A stretch of 64,000 nucleotides of DNA from Diploptera punctata (GCA_030220185.1 JASPKZ010007797.1:4085001-4149000); one strand, 5' to 3'. Positions 33,116 through 45,654 are shown, counted from the stretch's first letter. Notes: a model not told the origin generated them from the letters alone. A program made the numbers and translations.

Positions 33116-33222
33116 CAAGCAACGGGAAGCTACCACACTATAATTCCCTGCAAAGCATAGCATGAAAATGCTATGATTGCAGTGAAAGACCTGCCCTCGG
33201 GCAGAATTACTATGGAATGGAA
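33114..33222 (+). mobile_element. SINE-A 3' end only
   Basis: From GCAAGCAACGGGAAGCTACC to ATTACTATGGAATGG, with a small deletion at TTCCCTGCAAAG. Confidence 0.8.
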
Positions 33223-33234
33223 TATATATAAATA

Positions 33235-33475
33235 TGGTTTATTTTAATTGAATGTACTGAGTTTCGTTGTGAAACATCGAAACATGTGACTGGTAGAGCG
33301 ATTTTTAAATTTTCACTTTAGGTGAACTCCTACACCTAATGGTTTTAGAGGGCCCAATTGTAAATCTAAACCATCGAGGTAACCAATCAGGCACACACAA
33401 AAAAAATAATCAAAATAGATCCAGTCGTTTAGGAGGAGTTCAGTGACAAACACACGTACAGAAGAATTATATACA
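33235..33475 (-). mobile_element. Family D (Helitron-like), 5' part
   Basis: Antisense D from the AATAAACCGAG counterpart to the TTCTGTACGTGTGT start region. It repeats much of 32800-33010, so two D pieces surround the TG/SINE-A block. Confidence 0.6.
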
Positions 33476-33871
33476 TACAAAGATGGAGAAAAATGGCAGT
33501 AGGTTAATTGGGGCAGGAAGATGTGGAACCTGTGAGATTTACTAGAAGTGCTTCGGAGTATCGGGTTGCATATTATAATAAACATAAATATAAAGAAATG
33601 TTAGTGATGGCCAAAAATGAATCTTAAGAATTGCCATAATATTTGTTGAGGTGTGCACTGTTGCTTTCTCCTTGTTGACAAGGTCAGTTACAAATTAACA
33701 ACAAGACGTGACATCTGTCTGTCAAAGTGTCAGATCACGTCCACGTTCTTAAGGTCGCTGCTTGTCCCATTGTTTTGTTTCCAAGATAATAATTACTTAT
33801 AAATGTAATTACTCTAGTAGTGTTTTGTTAACACTTGATCCCTACAAATTAAATATTAATTTTCTCAGACT
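33476..33871. other. No gene recognised
   Basis: Nothing with coding or repeat landmarks. Confidence 0.4.
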
Positions 33872-34349
33872 ATTTAACTAATGTCCCAAATGGGAGTCAT
33901 TGACCAATCACGTTACAATTAATATTGTTTTACAACCAACGACAGCAGTGTTTCACCTCGATATTTATCGAATTATATTTACCAAAATAAAGAAAGCTCC
34001 TCTTTTTTAATATTCTGAACAGGTCAGTGACTGACTCTCCAACAAATACGTTGAATATAGCAAATAATGAACAGATTCCTTCGAACTACACATTTGGTAA
34101 TTTATTGTGCGTTCAATAATATTGTGTTTTTACATAATGATTTTACTGAGTTGTTTCCTAAAAAAATTAATAACCTATAATGTTGGTTTTAATATACAGT
34201 TTGATGTGTTTCATTTTTTCTCCACTAGGGTGTATTCTTACAATATTGCGATCCTATTTGGCAATAAATAATGCGATCATACCCAAACATTTCTCATTTG
34301 TTTTCAAACATTGCTGTTTACGTAAAATAATGTAAAATAATGTAAAATG
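33872..34349 (-). repeat. Module F, copy 1 (partial)
   Basis: Antisense relative to the 48040 copy. Starts ACTATTTAACTAATGTCCC, has GACCAATCACGTT and the GATGTGTTTCATT.TTTCTCCACTAG segment; the palindromic end is missing because copy 2 follows in tandem. Confidence 0.65.
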
Positions 34350-35052
34350 AATATTTAACTCATACCCCAAATGGGAGTCAATGACCAATCACATTTCAAT
34401 GATTTTTTATTTACAACCAATCACAGTCGTGTTTCGCCTAAAATTTAACAACTGAAGTTTATCATAATAAAGAAAGTGCCTTCTGTTTAACATTCTGAAT
34501 AGGTCATAGCATTATTTTGCAGTGACTGACCCTCTAAGAAATACGGCTACCAGATTGTATATATAGTGCATGAATGTCAGCAGAAAGCGCATGCGATAGA
34601 TAATATAAAAACATTTGTAACAATTGATTATACCACAAAAAAAATAATGAAACCACTGTTTGCACTTTCTTAAACGAATTATTTTCCAGGAAATGACGTC
34701 GCAGAAAAATATAATTGACATATTTACATCATAGGACATCAAATTAATTAATACCTATAACGTTGGTTATAAATTTCTCCACTAGGTGCATTCTTACAAC
34801 TTTGCGATCCTTTGGCAATAAATAATATTATGAGCTGGTTCAGTGATGAACAAAAGAAGCAAATGAAGCGTACCAATCGTTTCTCAATTGTTTTCAAACA
34901 TCGCCGTTTACATTAAATATATAAATATTTTAAAATAACTATAGCTAAATAATGATTTGTGAATAAATAGCTTAACTTTATTCGTTAAATAGTCCTAACA
35001 AATGCCACTCTCGATTTCCAAATAAACTGGTAATCACTGGTGGCATTACTTA
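34350..35052 (-). repeat. Module F, copy 2
   Basis: Complete to the terminal palindrome (AATGCCACTC..GATTTCCAAATAAACTGG.AATCACTGGTGGCATT). It keeps two CCAAT boxes and a TATA-like TGTATATATAGTGC in the same order as other F copies. Confidence 0.7.
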
Positions 35053-35071
35053 TGATAATACTCCCTCCCCC

Positions 35072-35073
35072 CC

Positions 35074-35161
<88 letters not shown>
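35072..35161. repeat. (CT)n microsatellite
   Basis: Pure CT run after a C-rich start. The following 35162-35849 shows no recognised feature. Confidence 0.95.
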
Positions 35162-35164
<3 letters not shown>

Positions 35165-35849
35165 AATTCTTCAGAGCGATGATGAATTAAGTATTGCATT
35201 TGTTCATTTCAGTGTAAACAAGTTTATGTTTAATTATTGATCTGCAATTAGGCCTAAATGTATTAGCCTAATTTAACTTTATATCAGTTCATCTCTAAAG
35301 AGTAAAATATGGACTTGGGCCACTTTTGATCTAAAATCCTCAAATTAATTCTTTACATTGAAGTCCTTCTGTGAAAACACGACGAAAATGTTAACGTGTT
35401 GTCCAGAGTATTTTAGTCCTATGTTGTATATTTAGTATATTTAATGCAATTCATTTATTGCGGAAACGATAAAATATGTTTAGATAAAGAGTAATGTGGG
35501 CTTTGGAAAAAATAACACGATCAATCCACAAACATTGTTGTTATATTCTGCAATTTTGGTGCTAGTTTCATATGTGAATTTAAAGTAAAATGAGCGGAGA
35601 CGGTTCATCAGGAAAAAATTTGAAGCAGTCCATGATGCAGCTATTAATATACTTCCAGAAAAATCAAGGAAGGTTTATTTATGTAGTTATACGAAATCAT
35701 CGTTAAAGTATATTTTACGTTTTGTTGAACCTATATTTTATGTTTTGATAGCGAGTTTCGTTATAAAATACATTATAGGTTTTGTTGCCTAGTAACTACG
35801 AACTAAAGCGTCACTGATTGTTATAATAGTAGATAAATAATATTTTTGC

Positions 35850-36445
35850 GCGTTTTGTCGTACTTACAGCAATGGCGACCATGATTGAAAGTTCAACTTC
35901 CTACATTTCGGTGTTGCCAAACTAAATAACTATACTGTAATAAAAATGACTATAGGCCTACTGTAATATTACATATTACAAACACGCGTGTGGGAAGTAA
36001 AACCACTGCCCTCTACATACAATGTATATACAAAAAAATATCCAAAAGGTAGTGTTAATATACATTATACAAAACAAATCACTGCATTTAAATGAACTGA
36101 ACTTTATTTGAAACAATATAAAACAATAAATACGTACTTGCCACCATTTTATCACTAAGGTCTCACGACCTCCTGTTGTTTCTACGAATAAACATTGTTA
36201 ACGTTAGTCAATTGTTTATAATGAACGCAAATATTACCAACAAAGATATTATTATTATTTTACTATTATTTATTATTTTGAAAACATCATCGCGCAAAAA
36301 ATAATGTACGACGTACGTTTGTGAAGTGTTTTACAGAATCTCGGAAATTAGAAACCTCGCTATCGCTCGGTTTTAAAACATTTTCTTCGATTCTGTAAAA
36401 CCACTTCCCAACCTCGCACCGTAATATACTATTTTGCACGATAGT
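35850..36445 (+). repeat. Repeat G, copy 1
   Basis: 596-bp unit starting GCGTTTTGTCGTACTTACAG and running through GAACTTTATTTGAAACAA to ACCTCGCACCGTAATATACT. Followed head-to-tail by copy 2. Class unknown, no long frame. Confidence 0.75.
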
Positions 36446-37612
36446 GCGTTTTGTCGTACTTACAGCAGTTGCGACCATGATTGAAAGTTCAACTTCCTAA
36501 ATTTCGGGGTTGTCAACCTATAAGTAACTAAATAACTATACCGTAATATTACAAGTTACTTACCTAGGGCGGGAAGTAAAACCAATGCCCTTTATTTATA
36601 CTATGTAAAATGTATATAGGCCTACAAAAACATACCCAAAAGGTAGTGTTTAATATACATTATACGAAAAAAATCACTGATTTTAAAATGAACTGAACTT
36701 TATTTGAAACAATATAAAACAATAAATTCGTGCTTGCCGCCATTTTATGCCTGATGGGTGTCACGGCCTACTGTAGTCACTACTAAAATATTTTCGGCAT
36801 TTAGCGTATATACATTGACCAGACTGCTAACGCCAGTCATTATAATGAACGCAAATTTTTCCAACAAAGATTTATTACTTTAACTAGCTAACTAACTCAC
36901 TGACACTATCGAACCCGTAGGTTCATGACCGCGCGTACATAAGCTCTCCATACATCCCTATCCTGAGTTAATGGTTTCCAAACATCCCCTGTATAATTGA
37001 CTTCCCTCAAATTATAATTAATATTATACTCTCACCTCGTTCTTGGTCTACCAACTGGGTGTTTTCCCTCTGGTTTTCCTACAAGAAGCTACCAAGCAAG
37101 TCTTTCATTCACCATTCGTGCCACATGTCCTGCCCTTAGCAATCTACGAGACTTAACTGTCCTTATTACATCTGGCTTCCTATAAAGACCATGTATTTAC
37201 TGTTGTTTAGTTTTCTCCATTCACCTGTCTGTTCATCTCTCATTGATCCAAATTTTTTTCTAAGAACTTTATTCTCAAATACTCGTAATCTCCTTTCCTC
37301 TCTTAAAGAAAGAGTCCATGTTTCGCATCCATATAATATAACTGGTAGAATAACAGATTTATATATTTTCAGTTTAACGTTTTTTTAAAGGAGTTGGGAT
37401 GTCATAATAGCACGCATTTGCAAGATTTATTATATTACCATTAATTATTATTTTGAAAACACCATCGTGCAAAAAATAATGTACAACACACGTTTGTGAA
37501 GTGTTTTAGAGAACTTAGGAAATTAAAAAGCTCGTTATCACTTGGTTTTTAATAATTTTCTCGCTTCTGCAAAAACCACTTCCAACCTCGCGTTGTAATA
37601 TACTATTAACAA
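36446..37612 (+). repeat. Repeat G, copy 2, split by LINE-A
   Basis: Blocks 36446-36877 and 37433-37612 align to copy 1 in register. Copies 1 and 2 are in tandem. Confidence 0.75.
36878..37422 (-). mobile_element. LINE-A 5'-truncated insertion with target duplication
   Basis: Antisense LINE-A from its (TTAG)-type 3' end (CTAGCTAACTAACTCAC) to a 5' break at GAGTTGGGATG...GCATTTGC. AGATTTATTA flanks it at 36868-36877 and 37423-37432. This copy defines the family's 3' end and its 10-bp duplication. Confidence 0.88.
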
Positions 37613-37905
37613 ACAACAAGAGTAACATTGGCCTTGCTATGTATTACAACACAGAAATGTTTTCATCTACAACAAATGTGTTCAGTTACAAAACAAACAA
37701 TCTCAGCCTTTCTTCTCGACCTCTCTAATGACAGCCTATCAGTTATATTGTCCTAGAAATAGCTTATTAGTCTTTCTATACTCTCTGATGACCTCCTCTC
37801 TATACAAAACTTTACAATTTTTTACTTTAACATCCAAGGTCTTTTCGCGTCTAGTTTTAACGAATTCCTAAGAAATGTAGTTATTCAGGTTGTTCTCATA
37901 AAAAT

Positions 37906-38473
37906 AGTATATTACGATGCGAGGTTGGGAAGTAGTTTTTGCAGAATCGAGGAAAAAATTTTAAAAACCGAGCGATAGCCAGTTTTTAATTTCCGAGATT
38001 CTGTAAAACACTTCACAAACGTGCGTTGTACATTATTTTTTGCGCGATGGTGTTTTCAAAATAATAAATGATAGTAAAATAATATCTTTGCTGGAAATAT
38101 TTGCGTCCATTATAAACAATTGACTAACATTAACAGTGTGGACAATGTTTATTAGTTGAAACAACGGGAGGCCTTGAGAACAATTATTGATAACATGGCC
38201 GCAAGTGCGTATTTATTGTTTTATATTGTTTCAAATAAAGTTCAGTTCATTTCAAATGCAGTGATTTGTTTCATATAATGTATATTAACACTACCTTTTG
38301 GATATTTTCTGGATATACATTGTACGTAGTATGCATAGAGGGCAGTGGTTTTACTTCCCGCACGTGGGTGTAAATGTAATATTACAGTATAGTTATTTAG
38401 GTTGGCAAGCCCGAAATGTAGGAAGTTGTACTTTCAATAACGGTCGCCATTGCTGATGTGTACGACAAAACGC
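37906..38473 (-). repeat. Repeat G, copy 3, inverted
   Basis: Reverse complement of the G unit, from AGTATATTACGATGCGAGG to CGACAAAACGC. With copy 2 it forms a large inverted repeat separated by about 290 bp. Confidence 0.75.
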
Positions 38474-38522
38474 ATTATGGCGCAAAACAATGTTTTTACA
38501 CGCTTTATATTAGCTTGACCTG

Positions 38523-38669
<147 letters not shown>

Positions 38670-39358
38670 GTACGGAATCTTTCAACGCGTATTTCACACA
38701 CTTAAAATCATTGGATCGACTTGAAACTTTGTATACTTGTAAAAGACCCGTGACAATACAAAAATTTCATATTTTGTTTCTAAAATCATGGCTAGAATTA
38801 TCATAAAATCAAAAAAAGTGTCTTTGTATCAATGTAACAGAATTTTTGAACACGATTTTCACCCACTTAGAAACATTGGATCGACTTGTAACTGTGTATA
38901 CGTGTAAAGGACCCGTGACATCACAATAATTTCATATTTATTTTCTAAAATCCTGGCCAGAATCATCATAAAATCAAAAAAAGTGTCTTTGTATCTATAT
39001 AACGGAATTTTTGAACACGATTTTCACCCACTTAGAAACATTGGATCGACTTGAAACTTTGTATACTTGTACAGGACCCGTGACAATACAATATTTTCAT
39101 ATTTGTTTCTAAAACCTTGGCCAGAATCGTCAGATAATCAAAAAAGTGTCTTTGTATCTATGTAACGGAATCTTTGAACACGATTTTCACCCACTTACAA
39201 ACATTGGATCGACTTGAAACTTTGTATACTTGTTAAGGACCCGTGACAATACAATAATTTCATATTTTGTTTCTAAAATCCTGGCCAGAACATCAGAAAA
39301 TCAAAAAAGTGAAAACTGGTATAATAGGTTGCGGACTTGTCGACTTTTTAGTCAATCG

Positions 39359-39448
39359 TTGTAAGAGCTTACTTGGTAGAGCGGTGAACTCCAGTTGTAC
39401 ATAATTTCAGTAATCCGTAGATCGCTGGTTCAAATCCGGCTGAGAGGG
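39359..39448 (+). pseudogene. tRNA-Tyr-like segment with intron, copy 3
   Basis: AGCTTACTTGGTAGAGCGG, then a CATAATTTCAGTAATCCG intron-end/anticodon region and GGTTCAAATCCGG. Box B is perfect, box A has one change. No acceptor-stem pairing. Confidence 0.6.
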
Positions 39449-39555
39449 TTTTTTTTAGAACGGTATTACTTTTAGCTCATAGTATCGAATTTAAAGATAT
39501 TTACATTTTTATCTTATCCTGTAAAATATTAAAACTAAAAAATAAAAAATAAATA

Positions 39556-40242
39556 ATAGTTTTAAAAAACTAAAACAACACGCTTTATTAGAAAACCGAA
39601 CTAAAACAATGAAACATAATTTTAATTTCCATCACGCTTGCGATAAATAATTTTACCATCAAAAGCGTGGGGTGCTTTTTATGATTTTTACATTTTCTTC
39701 TTGTCCCGCGTCGTAGCCGAGCGGATAAGGTAGGAAGCCTTGGCGCAGAGCTACGGGACTTGCGCTGGTTCGAGTCTCCATGGGGGAAGAAATTTTCTCA
39801 TGGTATTTCGGCCAGTATGGGACCGGTGCCCACCCAGCATCGTGAGGCAATTGGGTAGCTACAATAAGTAGCGGCTCCAGGTTGAGGAACCAGCTATAAC
39901 GGCTGGGGGACTCGACATGCTAACCACATGTCACCCCTACACTGGCTGTTGATCATCTACCTCTGTGATTGACACATGTGGATGTGAAGGGCCAGCAGCC
40001 GGCTGGTAAAAGGGCGACCGATGAAAAGTGGAAAGACCCTCAATCGGACGGACATTTTCTTCTTAGAGACTTTACTTTTACCAATATCTGTTTATTATCA
40101 AGTAAATTAATTGATAAAGAGCAACCCACGCTTTTGATGGTAAAATTACTTTCCCAAGCGTGTTGGAAATTAGAATTATTTTTCATTTTTTTAGTTCGGT
40201 TTTCTAATAAAGCGTGTTGTTTTAGTTTTTTAAAACTATTTT
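39556..40242. mobile_element. Foldback split by SINE-B
   Basis: Arms 39556-39675 and 40125-40242 pair; same family as 30983-31335. The loop contains SINE-B at 39703-40051. Confidence 0.85.
39703..40051 (+). mobile_element. SINE-B, full length
   Basis: GTCCCGCGTCGTAGCCGAGC head with box A, box B GGTTCGAGTCTCC, and the CCTCAATCGGACGG end. ACATTTTCTTCTT is duplicated at 39690-39702 and 40052-40064. Very close in sequence to the copy at 10646. Confidence 0.93.
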
Positions 40243-40517
40243 TTTTTACAAATCTTCGACGATCCTACTTACCAGTTACCGAAAATAACCACGAAAAAAT
40301 TAAATATGCACCCGGAATAATGTTGTAATCCTCATAACACTAAGTCATAAGATAACAGTCTGATAACAATTCCTCTCCTCAACACTGACTCTTATTCTAC
40401 TATTTCACAGTAGTCTCTGCCCGCTCCTGGAATTCCCTCCCTCAAGATATCAGCGGTTGCCACACACTTGATACTTTTAAGTCACGTTTAAACAATTACT
40501 TGATCATAAATATTTAA
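40243..40517 (+). mobile_element. Jockey/CR1-like LINE C-terminus
   Basis: At 40398-40517 the frame reads FTVVSARSWNSLPQDI, then TLDTFKSRLNNYL and a natural stop. W-N-x-L-P plus F-K-x-x-L is the C-terminal signature of jockey/CR1/I-type non-LTR proteins. A preceding RRSYLPVTENN segment lies in another frame. Different superfamily from LINE-A. Confidence 0.6.
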
Positions 40518-40616
40518 TTTTTCTCCAGAACTAATTTTATTTTATATCATTAGTAGTATGTTTTTCTCATTTTTCTACGTTTTATATATATTTTTTTATT
40601 TATATACAGATTTTTA

Positions 40617-41400
40617 ATGTTTGCACATCTTTCTGTGTCTAAAGTTTTATTTTTCTTCTCCACTCGTCTCTATCCATCCACTCAATGTCATCCAGTTATC
40701 TTGTTCTCATTCCCGTTATTTCTTGCATCCACAAGTTTCGAGGTCTTCCTTTCCTTCTTCTTCCAGGTGAACACCATCCCAATGTTTTCATGGGTAATCT
40801 TTCTTCTTGCATTGGTCGTACATGCCCATACGAATTTAATTGCTTGTATCTTATATAATCTACTACTGAATATCTAATATTCATTTGTTCTCGTATGACA
40901 GTATTGCTTATTTTTTTCTAATTCTGAACATTTGCTGCTCTCCTCAAGAAATCCATTTCCATCGACATAAGTTTTTGTTCTAAGTTTTTGTTGAATTTCC
41001 AAACTTCAGCTCCATATGTAACAGTACTTCCCACTATTGAATTATATATTTGTAATTTTTTTTCTAGATACATGTTTGTTCCATAAGACTCCATTTATCA
41101 TTGCTGCTATTGCTCTACCTTTACATATTCTGTTCTTAATATCACTTTCTTGTTTGTCCTCTTTATCTACTTTTACTCCTAAATACTCAAATTCTTCACA
41201 TCCTCTAATATACCCACTTTGATCTTCTAACATTAAATCTTCGGTTTCGGCTCCACATCCCATATAAAATGTTTTTTTTTTCTAAATTTATTTTGAAACC
41301 CCAGTTATCGTATTCGTCCAATCACTTTCAAAACATAAACTCCATGCCTTCTTATTCTTGTGCAATTATTATCTGTCATCCGCAAATACGTTTTATATTT
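40617..41400 (-). mobile_element. LINE-D reverse transcriptase 3' half
   Basis: Broken minus frames: FADDR box near 41390, YLGVKVDKEDKQESD and GAEVWKFNKNLEQK, then SYGHVRPMQEERLP and RRRKGRPRNLW. Several stops and shifts; 5'-truncated. Confidence 0.75.
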
Positions 41401-41427
41401 CATTCGTTAAATCAAAATACATTGTAA

Positions 41428-42065
41428 ACTATCTAATACCCGGCATGCGTTACTACGCCTGAATACATTTAATGTATTTCTTGTTTAGTTGAATAAATAG
41501 ACAGAAAAATAATTATAAATTTATGTCGTAATTATTTTCAGTACCCCGTACTGATTATCCAGCGTTGCCAGAGAATCTACTTATCCCGATCTTCTTGGCA
41601 TAAATGAGCTGAAAGACAAAAAAGAATACCCGCCGTGCACTGCTACGCTTGCCCGGGAATCTAGCCATCCCGATCTTCTTGGGATCAATGAACTGATAGA
41701 TAAAAATGGTTATTGTGAGTTATCCATAAAAGATTGAAATGTGCTGTCGGGGACTTTTTTGTAATTTTTTTTAGATATTCAATTCCGTGTACAATAATTT
41801 GGTGTATATGTTATGGTTTAGGCAGTGGAAGTCATTTAAATGTCCAAAAAATTAAAAAAAAACATGTTTTGCACTACAAAGGGCGATTTTTAAGGATGAA
41901 GGGGTTCAGTATTACAACTCTCTTATAGCCTAAAACCTTCCCGGGAAACTCCTGATCATTTTGCAAAAGCCCCATCATAATCGAATGGATGGTGCAGTAA
42001 TGCATAAAGGACAAACAAACAAACAAAAAAAAAAACAGGCAGACATTCGTTTTAATATATAGATG
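41428..42065 (-). mobile_element. Helitron-like non-autonomous element, family E copy 2
   Basis: Colinear with 117-775. On the minus strand it starts A|TCTATATATTAAAACG and ends ...GGGTATTAGATAG|T (one change from CTAG). It keeps the GCGTAGTAACGC stem near the 3' end. Confidence 0.55.
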
Positions 42066-42089
42066 ATAATTGTATTGTAGATATTATAC

Positions 42090-43062
42090 ATTTTATAGGC
42101 CAGAAAATGGTGGATTTTATTTCTCCTTTTTTTCGGCTTTTGGTTTATTGGTCCATTTTTACCTTTTTTAGATCTTAACGGCTTTTTTTTTGCAACTTTA
42201 CCTTCTTTTTACTACATTTGTACCATTTGTATAATTCAAGAATCCGCAGAGTCTAGTCTCAATTCCAACTGCTTTTAAAGATAGTATCTAGTTTTACTTT
42301 CAGAAGGCTTTTCACGTTACAAACAGTTTTGTTCCGCGAGAAACTATTGAAGTAAAGTAAAGTATTCCCACTACAGGCCTCATGAGGCCCTTGGGGTAGT
42401 GGGAGGTTAAGGCTCCCCCTATTTCTAGACAATCGGCACTTGATGTCAGCCGGGTTGTCGGCCGCCTTTACCCAGAACAAGCGTCTGGTACTCATTTCCG
42501 TTAGAGGCTGAGTCGACCCCAGGGCCATAGTGCCGCCAGAAGGTTTGGGTCAGTTTAAAAATCCTGACCCCACCGGGACTTGAACCCTCGACCTTCCGGT
42601 CGACTCAGCCTCTAACGGAAATGAGTACCAGACGCTTGTTCTGGGGTAAAGGCGGCCGACACGCAGGGCTGACAACCCGGCTGACATCAAGTGCCGATTG
42701 TCTAGAAATAGTGGGAGCCTTAACCTCCCACTACCCCAAGGGCCTCCTGAGGCCTGTAGTGGGAATACTTTACTATTGAACCCTCACAAAATATCTCGTT
42801 ATTTTTAACCACCAGCCTACTGACCGCCTCAACTATTGTATTAATTTAAGACTTGAAATTTTCTAAGATGTTGCCACTTTTTGACAATTACCATCGTGCA
42901 GAGGGTGAAGACAGCGAGTTTGTTTTTATCCTCTCGTTAGCAAGTGCATCACTTTTTACGTCTTTTTTTTCAGTTTTTTAGGTATTTTTAAGATGTCTTT
43001 AGGTATTTTAAAGGTCAATTATAGGCTTTTTATAGGTCCTCAACTTCCGAGCCCCAGTAATA
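42090..43062 (+). repeat. Dispersed repeat I, copy 1, split by a SINE-C dimer
   Basis: Blocks 42090-42351 and 42781-43062 are colinear with 55985-56530 (CCGCAGAGTCTAGTCTCA, ATTGAA.CCTCACAAAATA, TCGTTAGCAA). Class unknown. Confidence 0.65.
42352..42771. mobile_element. Head-to-head SINE-C dimer
   Basis: An antisense SINE-C (42352-42600, lacking part of the tRNA head) joined to a sense SINE-C (42600-42771, 5'-truncated). Both outer ends are the SINE 3' tail (GTAAAGTAAAG / CTTTAC). One 9-bp duplication, ACTATTGAA, flanks the pair at 42343-42351 and 42772-42780, so it behaves as one insertion. Confidence 0.85.
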
Positions 43063-43065
43063 ACG

Positions 43066-43500
43066 TACAATTATGCAGTGTTTGTTTTCACTGTATTCCG
43101 ATATTTTTTAAATAAGCTGGCATCAGAAATTGAGTAAAGATGCATTTTGTAAACCAGCAAAATTGGGCAATAAATTCGACTTGGTGAGGAATCACATAAT
43201 TTACGCAGTTGTTGCGTGATGGACTTTTCATTGTTAAAAGTTAGTAAATAATTGTTGCATTTGTTTGTCCGCAGTTTTAAGTTAGAGCCACGTGGGAAAA
43301 GGTACTGTGTGTGTGTGATGTGTATAAAGCTGGTGAGAATGTACACATCACGTGTTCTCTTCCACTCTGTATGGGAGTCGTTCAATGAACGACACAGGAC
43401 CCGCACATTTACTGGCTTCTTAAAGAAATCTCACGCAGATTTTTACTCTCTAATGGAAAAGACCGCTATATAATGAACTTTTATTCTATTTGCAATGAAT
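43066..43500. other. No gene recognised
   Basis: Frames on both strands at 43071-43473 have no recognisable domains and overlap one another. Confidence 0.35.
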
Positions 43501-43504
43501 ATTT

Positions 43505-44206
43505 TACATATATAAATATTCTGTACGAGTGTTTGTCACTCTACTCCTCCTAAACGACTGGACCAATTTTGATTAATTATTTGTGATTGTTTGAGTGGAT
43601 CGCTGAATAGTTTAGATTCACAATTGGACCCTCTAAAACCATTAGGCGTAGGAGTTCACCTGAAGTGAAAATTTAAAAATCGTTTTAGCGGTCGTAATTT
43701 TAAATGTTTCACAACGAAACTCAGTATATCCAATTAAAATAAACCGAGGTAGGTATTGTCCAAAAATGAGTGCAATCCGACAATTAGAATTCAAGGTTTA
43801 TTTGAAATCCGAAATTGAAAAAAACTGCCTAAATGACTGGACCAATTTTGATGATTTTATGTGTATATTGAGTGGATCCCTGGATAGTTTAGATTCAATT
43901 GGACCCTCTAAAATCATTAGGTGTAGGAATTCACCTAAAGTGAACATTTAAAAATCGCTTTAGCAGTCATAATCTTTTATGTTTCACAACAAAATTCAAT
44001 GCATCCTATTAAAATAAACCGAGCTAGGTATTGTCCAAAAAATAAGCGAAATCCGACTATTAGAAGTGGAGGTTTACCTGATACCCGAAATTAAAAACTG
44101 TCTAGCAACTGCCATGTTTGGTTCGTCTCAGCGTATATCATGCACTTTAATTAACCTTTAATATTTCCATTCATTTAGGCGTAGCAACGCACGCCAGGTA
44201 TTATCT
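43505..44206 (+). mobile_element. Family D (Helitron-like) with 3' terminus
   Basis: Two ~290-bp internal periods, then TTTAGGCGTAGCAACGCACGCC (a GGCGT/ACGCC stem) and ATTATCTAG|T. Its last ~40 bp match the 3' end of family E, so D and E share their 3' terminus. Non-autonomous. Confidence 0.6.
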
Positions 44207-44974
44207 AGTATCAATGTAATATCACTAGAGAAGGGAACTTGTTCCACGATATCGATGACTTACTTGTTCTGGTATTGACTGTACTAGAGCGATCGGGATG
44301 GGGTGTATCACATGTCTGCATACCTATCGGGCGACATCAGGAAGCAATATAAGGTGCATAATACAATAAAATATAGTTAAGTTATGCATTGTTTACAAGG
44401 TAATGAACGTTTTATCCTATCTCATGCACATTTGTTTTCGTTTTGGGAGGCATTTCACTACACGTAAGATCAAGTACGCGCAATATTAACTATCGACGTA
44501 CTCTACAATAACTCTACTTCTTTACTAAATGAAACGTCGTTTACTGCGTTTGTCTTTCTACATGCCAGAGATCTTCATAGCCCTGTAGAGATGTAGCTAT
44601 GTGATACATCCCATCTCACCCCCTCGCATTTAAACCTTCGACATTGTAGAACATCCGTTCTCTGAATATCAGTAATGAAGGGATTACGATGAACGTTCGT
44701 TGACGTTGCATTGCGTTACGTTTGAGTTCGTTCATGTTTATCAAATACACCTTCTACGTATCATATTATGATGAACGTTTGCAGGGTACAGCGCATGATG
44801 ATGTTCGTTGTACATTGGCAAGGTCAAGCTTCAACAAACGCAAACGTAACGTTAAATTGTTCAAATCACGTGACATCAACGGTTGCCAAGTTTCATTTGT
44901 TTCTAGCTGATTGTTGTTGACCTTATTGGAGCCAATAAATTACAATATTTTGATATTTTAATAATTATATCAAC
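44207..44974. other. No gene recognised; possible 5' flank of the MADF relic
   Basis: GC-moderate sequence with several GAACGTT/AACGTAACG-like motifs, none assignable. Confidence 0.3.
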
Positions 44975-45075
44975 ATGAGAGACGATGTGCTTACTGAATT
45001 TATATACAACAAAAATCACCCAGAATATAAAAATAAGGGGAAAAAGAAGCTATTTGGAAATAAATAATAAACAAT
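44975..45075 (+). pseudogene. MADF-domain first-exon-like segment, broken
   Basis: ATG starts a frame MRDDVLTEFIYNKNHPEY then KNKGKKK, which fits the start of a MADF (Myb/SANT-like) DNA-binding domain, where a HPxYKN...KK motif is followed by W.EI. The expected Trp segment (AIWK.IINN) is present one frame over with one stop. A consensus donor, CAAT|GTAAGT, follows at 45076. MADF proteins occur both as insect transcription factors and in PIF/Harbinger elements; which one this was cannot be told. Confidence 0.45.
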
Positions 45076-45147
45076 GTAAGTACTGACATAATATGTGTAT
45101 TTACCACATTTAGACTTAACATAAACGTCAATGAACGTTGATCATAA

Positions 45148-45480
45148 TTAAGCATCCGTCGTCTCATCAGCAGAAATCCTTATAGGTGAGTTGCCTATGC
45201 CAATCCTGATTTTTCTCAACATAACAAGAATCCAAGTAATTCTTCCTGAGAGTGGACTCGTTGGGAATGTTGCGGTTGCAGTATTTTTCTAAGAAATGTT
45301 TAAATTCAGGTACCTGAAGTTTGTTTCAGGTATGTTCCCTGCAACCAACGTCATATGCAGTTCTTTGTAAAATTCACTATTAGGCCATGTAGGCTGTCCC
45401 TGCAACTGTTTAAGTAGAAACTCGTTTTTTATTTTTAATATGCAGACTGATTCGTAAATGTTGTTCAATTTGAGATTTCA
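45148..45480 (-). pseudogene. hAT-like transposase relic
   Basis: Three minus frames carry, in order, KSQIEQHLRISLHIKNK (tail of a BED/C2H2-type finger), NSEFYKELHMTLVAGNIP, then EFKHFLEKYCN and IPNESTLRKNYLDSCY, then MLRKIRIGIGN and ISADETTDA. This order is that of insect hAT-like (CGGBP1/ZBED-type) proteins up to the first catalytic Asp (DETTD). At least two frameshifts, and the rest is absent. Confidence 0.6.
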
Positions 45481-45607
45481 TCGTATACCCCTCCTCCTTT
45501 CTCATCCAAACTTGGGACCACCAATGATGGAGTTTAATGCCAATTTAAGACTTAATTAAATTGTATGGTATACATAACGACGAACCAAACATGGCGATTG
45601 CTGGAGT

Positions 45608-45622
45608 AAAATTAATAATAAT

Positions 45623-45654
<32 letters not shown>

